Under the pieces are notes generated by a model that saw nothing but the letters and a program-made list of their open reading frames with translations, was not told the DNA's origin and did not search any database. 64,000 nt of DNA from Paenibacillus sp. 481. Lineage in GTDB: Bacteria; Bacillota; Bacilli; Paenibacillales; Paenibacillaceae. The stretch lies in assembly GCF_021223605.1 (NCBI RefSeq), contig NZ_CP075175.1, positions 5,039,501-5,103,500 of the forward strand, given 5' to 3'. The position numbers were made by a program, and so were the translations under genes. This document shows, piece after piece, positions 61,059 through 64,000 of this stretch. Each line of letters opens with the position of its first letter. Position 1 is the stretch's first letter.

Positions 61059-63653
61059 ATGAATGCGTTGAAAATGAGACTGCAAGCATTATTGAAACAT
61101 AGACCTCTCATCAAAGCCCTTAAAATTGTGATCCCAATTGCGGTCAGCATATTCGTCATTTACCAAGGGAAAAAAGAAATTTCCCGCTTCTCCATCAAAG
61201 AATCGCTGCAAGCGATACGTCTTATTTCAAATGAGTATTTTACGGCATTAATTGTGCTCGGCGCAGTGGCCGTGGCCACGATGTATTTTTACGATATGCT
61301 ATTGCTCCGTTCGCTACATATTCCAGTCAAATTAGGGAAGACGTTTCGTGTCTCTTGGATCGCGAATACGTTTAATGGGATCGTCGGGTTTGGCGGTATA
61401 GCAGGTGTTGGTATTCGGGCGGGATTGTATCGAGAACTCGTCCCTGAGCCTAGTCGCTTACTCATCTCGCTTGCTTGGATGGCTCCCGCGATGATAAGCG
61501 GACTATCTTTATTAGGGCTGCTCGTCATCATCGGCTTATGCCCCGCTTACGTATTACTTCATATCAAAGGCTGGCTATGGGTCGTGCTAATCGGTGTAAC
61601 GCTGTTTTTTCCAGCCTACTTAGCTTTTTCACACTGGAAGGGAAGACGCAGCGCCAATTGGCGCTTGACGTTCGGATATACGGTCGTTTCTTTTGTTGAA
61701 TGGCTAGCCGCCGGCTCGGTGATGTACATCATTTTGCGCTTGCTGGATGCTCAAATTAGCTATGCTGCTGCCATTGGGATTTTTACAGTCAGTGCGATTG
61801 CGGGCATTATTAGTATGGTTCCTGGAGGATTCGGTACGTTTGATATCACCTTGTTACTCGGTGTTACCGCGATTGGAGTCCCTGATCAGATTGTATTTAC
61901 AGCGCTGCTGCTGTATCGACTCGTGTATTACATCATTCCGTTCGCGCTCGGACTTATTTTTGCTGCCTTTGAATTTGGAGGCGTTGCCGTTAAGCGGTAT
62001 GAGGCTCATCCTACATTAGGTGCGTATATTGAAACGGGCAGCATCATTTGGTTTATTCAACAGGCGATTTGGGAATCGTTAGCATCATGGTCGGTCGTCA
62101 TCTTGTTGTTTATGACGTCTGTCTTTTTGTTCATTTATACGCTCTTTACCCCTGAATTGAAGCAAGTTGCCTTAACAGTTCACATATTAGGGCCAACCGT
62201 ATACCCGTATGCAAATGGGATCGTGTTTGGCGGTGCGTTGCTCATTCTGTTGCAATTAAAAGGGTTGTTTGAGCGGACGATTCGTGCCTATTCCGTAACG
62301 TCTGCCGCCCTTATCCTGTGCGCGATTGCTACGTTTCTTATCGGAACGAGCGTGCGGCATACGTTATGGTTAGCTGGTATGTTGCTATTTCTATTTTTGC
62401 TGCGTAGGCAGTATACACGTTATCGGTACCCCTTGATGAAGGGGACTTTCATCGTCAGCATGGTTGCAATAGGAGCCATTATTTTCGTCTATACATGGAT
62501 CGGCTACACGTTTGCTGCGCTTCATCGTACGGAGGAATATATCTCTTACACGCTTAGTGGCGCGCAATTTACAATCACGATCATTACAGGATTTATGATG
62601 GCGCTGCTATTGTTTGTAGTGGGGTATTTTCGATATGAGCGGCATAGTCTTGCTCGTTTTGGTATCGATTGGGAGCAAGGCAACCAAGGCAGCGATAGGC
62701 TGCTGTACACGGTTAGTGGTTGGATATACGACCATTCACCCAATAAGCGTCTCATTACCGTTCATCACGGAGAGGTTCAATTTCCGTGCATGTTAAGCGG
62801 ACGCAAGGTTATTGTGTTGGATGTACCTTCTTTGCTGCTAGCTTCACAAGCGTTAAAAAAAGCACATGCAGCGTTGCAAGAACTGTACAAACAAGCGGAT
62901 CAGCATGGGCTAGATGTGCTCTTTTTCCCAGTCGGGAGTAAGGCAATGCCGCTGCTGCACGACTATGGCAACGACTTTATTAGGGTCGGGGAGATCGCAC
63001 GCATCGAGGTCGCTGCGGATAAATTGCGTCCACCGCTGTGTCGCTATGAGCTGCTGCCTTTTCCGCTGACCGCGGAATTCGTGCATGGACTAGAGCAGGT
63101 CGTTAGGCATTGGGCACATATTGCGCCTGCTTACAGCCAAACGTTGAAGCAATTGCTTTCTGTCCATAGCGATCAGTTGCAACTGATCGTCGTTCACAAT
63201 GCGCATGAACGGTACGTTGCCTATGCAGTCGTGCATAAGGTGCATGATACGCTGCGCGCACAAGCTAAGCTGACGATCGAAGATGTGCATTGCGCGTATG
63301 AAGCCGGAACTCCTGAATATGCGACTGCCATGAGTCATCTTCGCGACTGTCTCATTTGGCGGGCAAAAACCGAGCGCTGCACGGAATTGGTCACAGGCTT
63401 GTTGCCGTTATCGCATGTGGGGACGTATGTAGCGCCGCACTTATGGTCGGAGCGGACAGCCATCGCTATCTTCCGCCGCGTGCGCGATCTGTACCCTTTA
63501 GACGGCCAGCGCAACTGGTGGGAAACGATGTTCAACACCAGCTGGGAGCCCCAATATATGTCCTTTCCGAAGCAACGACAATTGAATTGGACCGTATGGA
63601 AAGTGACGAAAATGCTACGCAAACTACGCAAAATAAGACGAACGAGTCCTTAG
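61059..63653 (+). CDS. mprF: MprF-type phosphatidylglycerol lysyltransferase/flippase
   Basis: About 864 residues. The N-terminal part has 12-14 membrane helices of the LPG synthase/flippase type (FNGIVGFGGIAGVGIRAGLYRELV; SMVPGGFGTFDITLLLGV). The C-terminal ~300 residues are a DUF2156 aminoacyltransferase domain; its late part has WNxxxx-like RNWWETMFNTSWEPQYMSFP. MprF adds Lys or Ala to phosphatidylglycerol and flips it, protecting the cell from cationic peptides. Several motifs of the transferase domain look weak compared with well-studied MprF (see findings). ATG 61059 is chosen (AGGAG 10 bp upstream); ATG 61032 and GTG 61050 are in frame. Confidence 0.9.
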   Translation: MNALKMRLQALLKHRPLIKALKIVIPIAVSIFVIYQGKKEISRFSIKESLQAIRLISNEYFTALIVLGAVAVATMYFYDMLLLRSLHIPVKLGKTFRVSWIANTFNGIVGFGGIAGVGIRAGLYRELVPEPSRLLISLAWMAPAMISGLSLLGLLVIIGLCPAYVLLHIKGWLWVVLIGVTLFFPAYLAFSHWKGRRSANWRLTFGYTVVSFVEWLAAGSVMYIILRLLDAQISYAAAIGIFTVSAIAGIISMVPGGFGTFDITLLLGVTAIGVPDQIVFTALLLYRLVYYIIPFALGLIFAAFEFGGVAVKRYEAHPTLGAYIETGSIIWFIQQAIWESLASWSVVILLFMTSVFLFIYTLFTPELKQVALTVHILGPTVYPYANGIVFGGALLILLQLKGLFERTIRAYSVTSAALILCAIATFLIGTSVRHTLWLAGMLLFLFLLRRQYTRYRYPLMKGTFIVSMVAIGAIIFVYTWIGYTFAALHRTEEYISYTLSGAQFTITIITGFMMALLLFVVGYFRYERHSLARFGIDWEQGNQGSDRLLYTVSGWIYDHSPNKRLITVHHGEVQFPCMLSGRKVIVLDVPSLLLASQALKKAHAALQELYKQADQHGLDVLFFPVGSKAMPLLHDYGNDFIRVGEIARIEVAADKLRPPLCRYELLPFPLTAEFVHGLEQVVRHWAHIAPAYSQTLKQLLSVHSDQLQLIVVHNAHERYVAYAVVHKVHDTLRAQAKLTIEDVHCAYEAGTPEYATAMSHLRDCLIWRAKTERCTELVTGLLPLSHVGTYVAPHLWSERTAIAIFRRVRDLYPLDGQRNWWETMFNTSWEPQYMSFPKQRQLNWTVWKVTKMLRKLRKIRRTSP

Positions 63654-63761
63654 AAGCATCCGTTCCGGCATATACCACTTATAGGCGTATTTCAGCGTTA
63701 ATGTTACAATAAATAAGGTAGCATATACGTATGAAATCATGAACAAAAAGGTGGTCTACCG

Positions 63762-64000
63762 ATGATTGGCTTTGCCATCCTGCTGGGCTTTAACGTCTTA
63801 GGCGTTGGGCTGCACAACATGCTTCATATTCCACTTCCAGGCAACGTGATCGGTCTCATCTTATTTTTAATGGCACTCGGGCTTAAATGGATTAAATTAG
63901 AGTGGGTTGAACGGTCTGCTCAATTTTTAATGCAGCATATGCTGCTATTTTTTGTTCCGTATGTCGTTGGTGTGATCGCGTTTCTCCCGATATTGCAGAC
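63762..64000 (+). CDS. CidA/LrgA family holin-like protein, 3' partial
   Basis: The visible 79 residues start IGFAILLGFNVLGVGLHNMLHIPLPGNVIGLILFLMALGLKWIKLEWVERSAQFLMQHMLLFFVPYVVGVI. This is the CidA/LrgA signature (PLPGNVIG and the W-V/I-E-x-x-A-x-F-L segment). These small membrane proteins act as holin-like regulators of murein hydrolase export and organic-acid handling. AAGGTGG lies 8 bp before ATG. The gene runs off the window; a CidB/LrgB partner would be expected next. Confidence 0.9.
   Translation, partial: MIGFAILLGFNVLGVGLHNMLHIPLPGNVIGLILFLMALGLKWIKLEWVERSAQFLMQHMLLFFVPYVVGVIAFLPILQ

Noticed and set aside
1-64000. CRISPR arrays, tRNA or rRNA genes, prophage structural genes
   Set aside because: None seen on either strand by reading; short tRNA genes cannot be fully excluded without a covariance search.

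Overview
The window looks like chromosomal DNA of a low-to-mid G+C Gram-positive bacterium of the Bacillales, most probably a Paenibacillus-type organism. The reasons are strong AGGAGG-type ribosome binding sites, a T-box leader on thrS, a YxdLM/YxeA-type peptide transporter set, an oxalate decarboxylase, MprF, Fnr-type control of nirBDC, dif-like sites of the Firmicute type, and an intergenic TAACGGTTA-type repeat that I recall from Paenibacillus genomes. No tRNA, rRNA or CRISPR array was seen.

Layout. (1) 1-9.9 kb is the 3' end of a biosynthetic gene cluster: a giant hybrid PKS-NRPS protein, 5' truncated (KS-AT-ACP-Cy-A-PCP-TubC docking-Cy), a type II thioesterase and a MATE exporter. The A domain looks cysteine-specific, so a thiazoline-containing polyketide-peptide is likely. 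The protein ends in a heterocyclization domain with no partner A or PCP. (2) 10.1-12.4 kb: thrS on the minus strand behind a T-box riboswitch. (3) 12.7-16.9 kb: a BceAB-like transporter with a YxeA-like lipoprotein, then a CorA-type channel. (4) 16.9-30.9 kb: small metabolic and stress genes (hydrolases, pirin, GNATs, oxalate decarboxylase, FAD monooxygenase, AraC regulator, quinone oxidoreductase, a frameshifted nucleotidyltransferase, a PQQ-type propeller protein, a metallophosphoesterase). (5) 30.9-37.3 kb: a patch with signs of gene turnover: a Tn3-transposase relic, the alkylation-repair pair adaA-adaB, an MFS exporter, a decayed HxlR regulator beside azoR, a broken MBL hydrolase and an AlkD/AlkC-like HEAT-repeat protein. 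(6) 37.4-48 kb: a Rieske-type oxidoreductase, NamA, MarR, a 400-bp palindromic repeat island, an XRE-cupin regulator divergent from a LysE exporter, an MBL protein and a secreted protein of unknown function. (7) 48.5-53.5 kb: a Cd/Zn P-type ATPase and an unusual ECF sigma factor fused to about 500 residues of YcdB-like sequence. (8) 53.7-54.5 kb: a decayed partial duplicate of the adaA-adaB-MFS locus. (9) 54.6-58.4 kb: nirB-nirD-nirC behind a textbook Fnr/CRP box. (10) 58.4-60.9 kb: a 2.5-kb segment with a hydrolase and a tyrosine recombinase, bounded by two dif-like sequences. (11) 61-64 kb: mprF and the start of a CidA/LrgA-type gene.

The most unusual points are the dif-like pair around a recombinase gene, the sigma-YcdB fusion, the PKS-NRPS ending in a lone Cy domain after an internal docking domain, and the deleted duplicate of the ada locus. 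All domain calls are by reading; no database search or computation was run.
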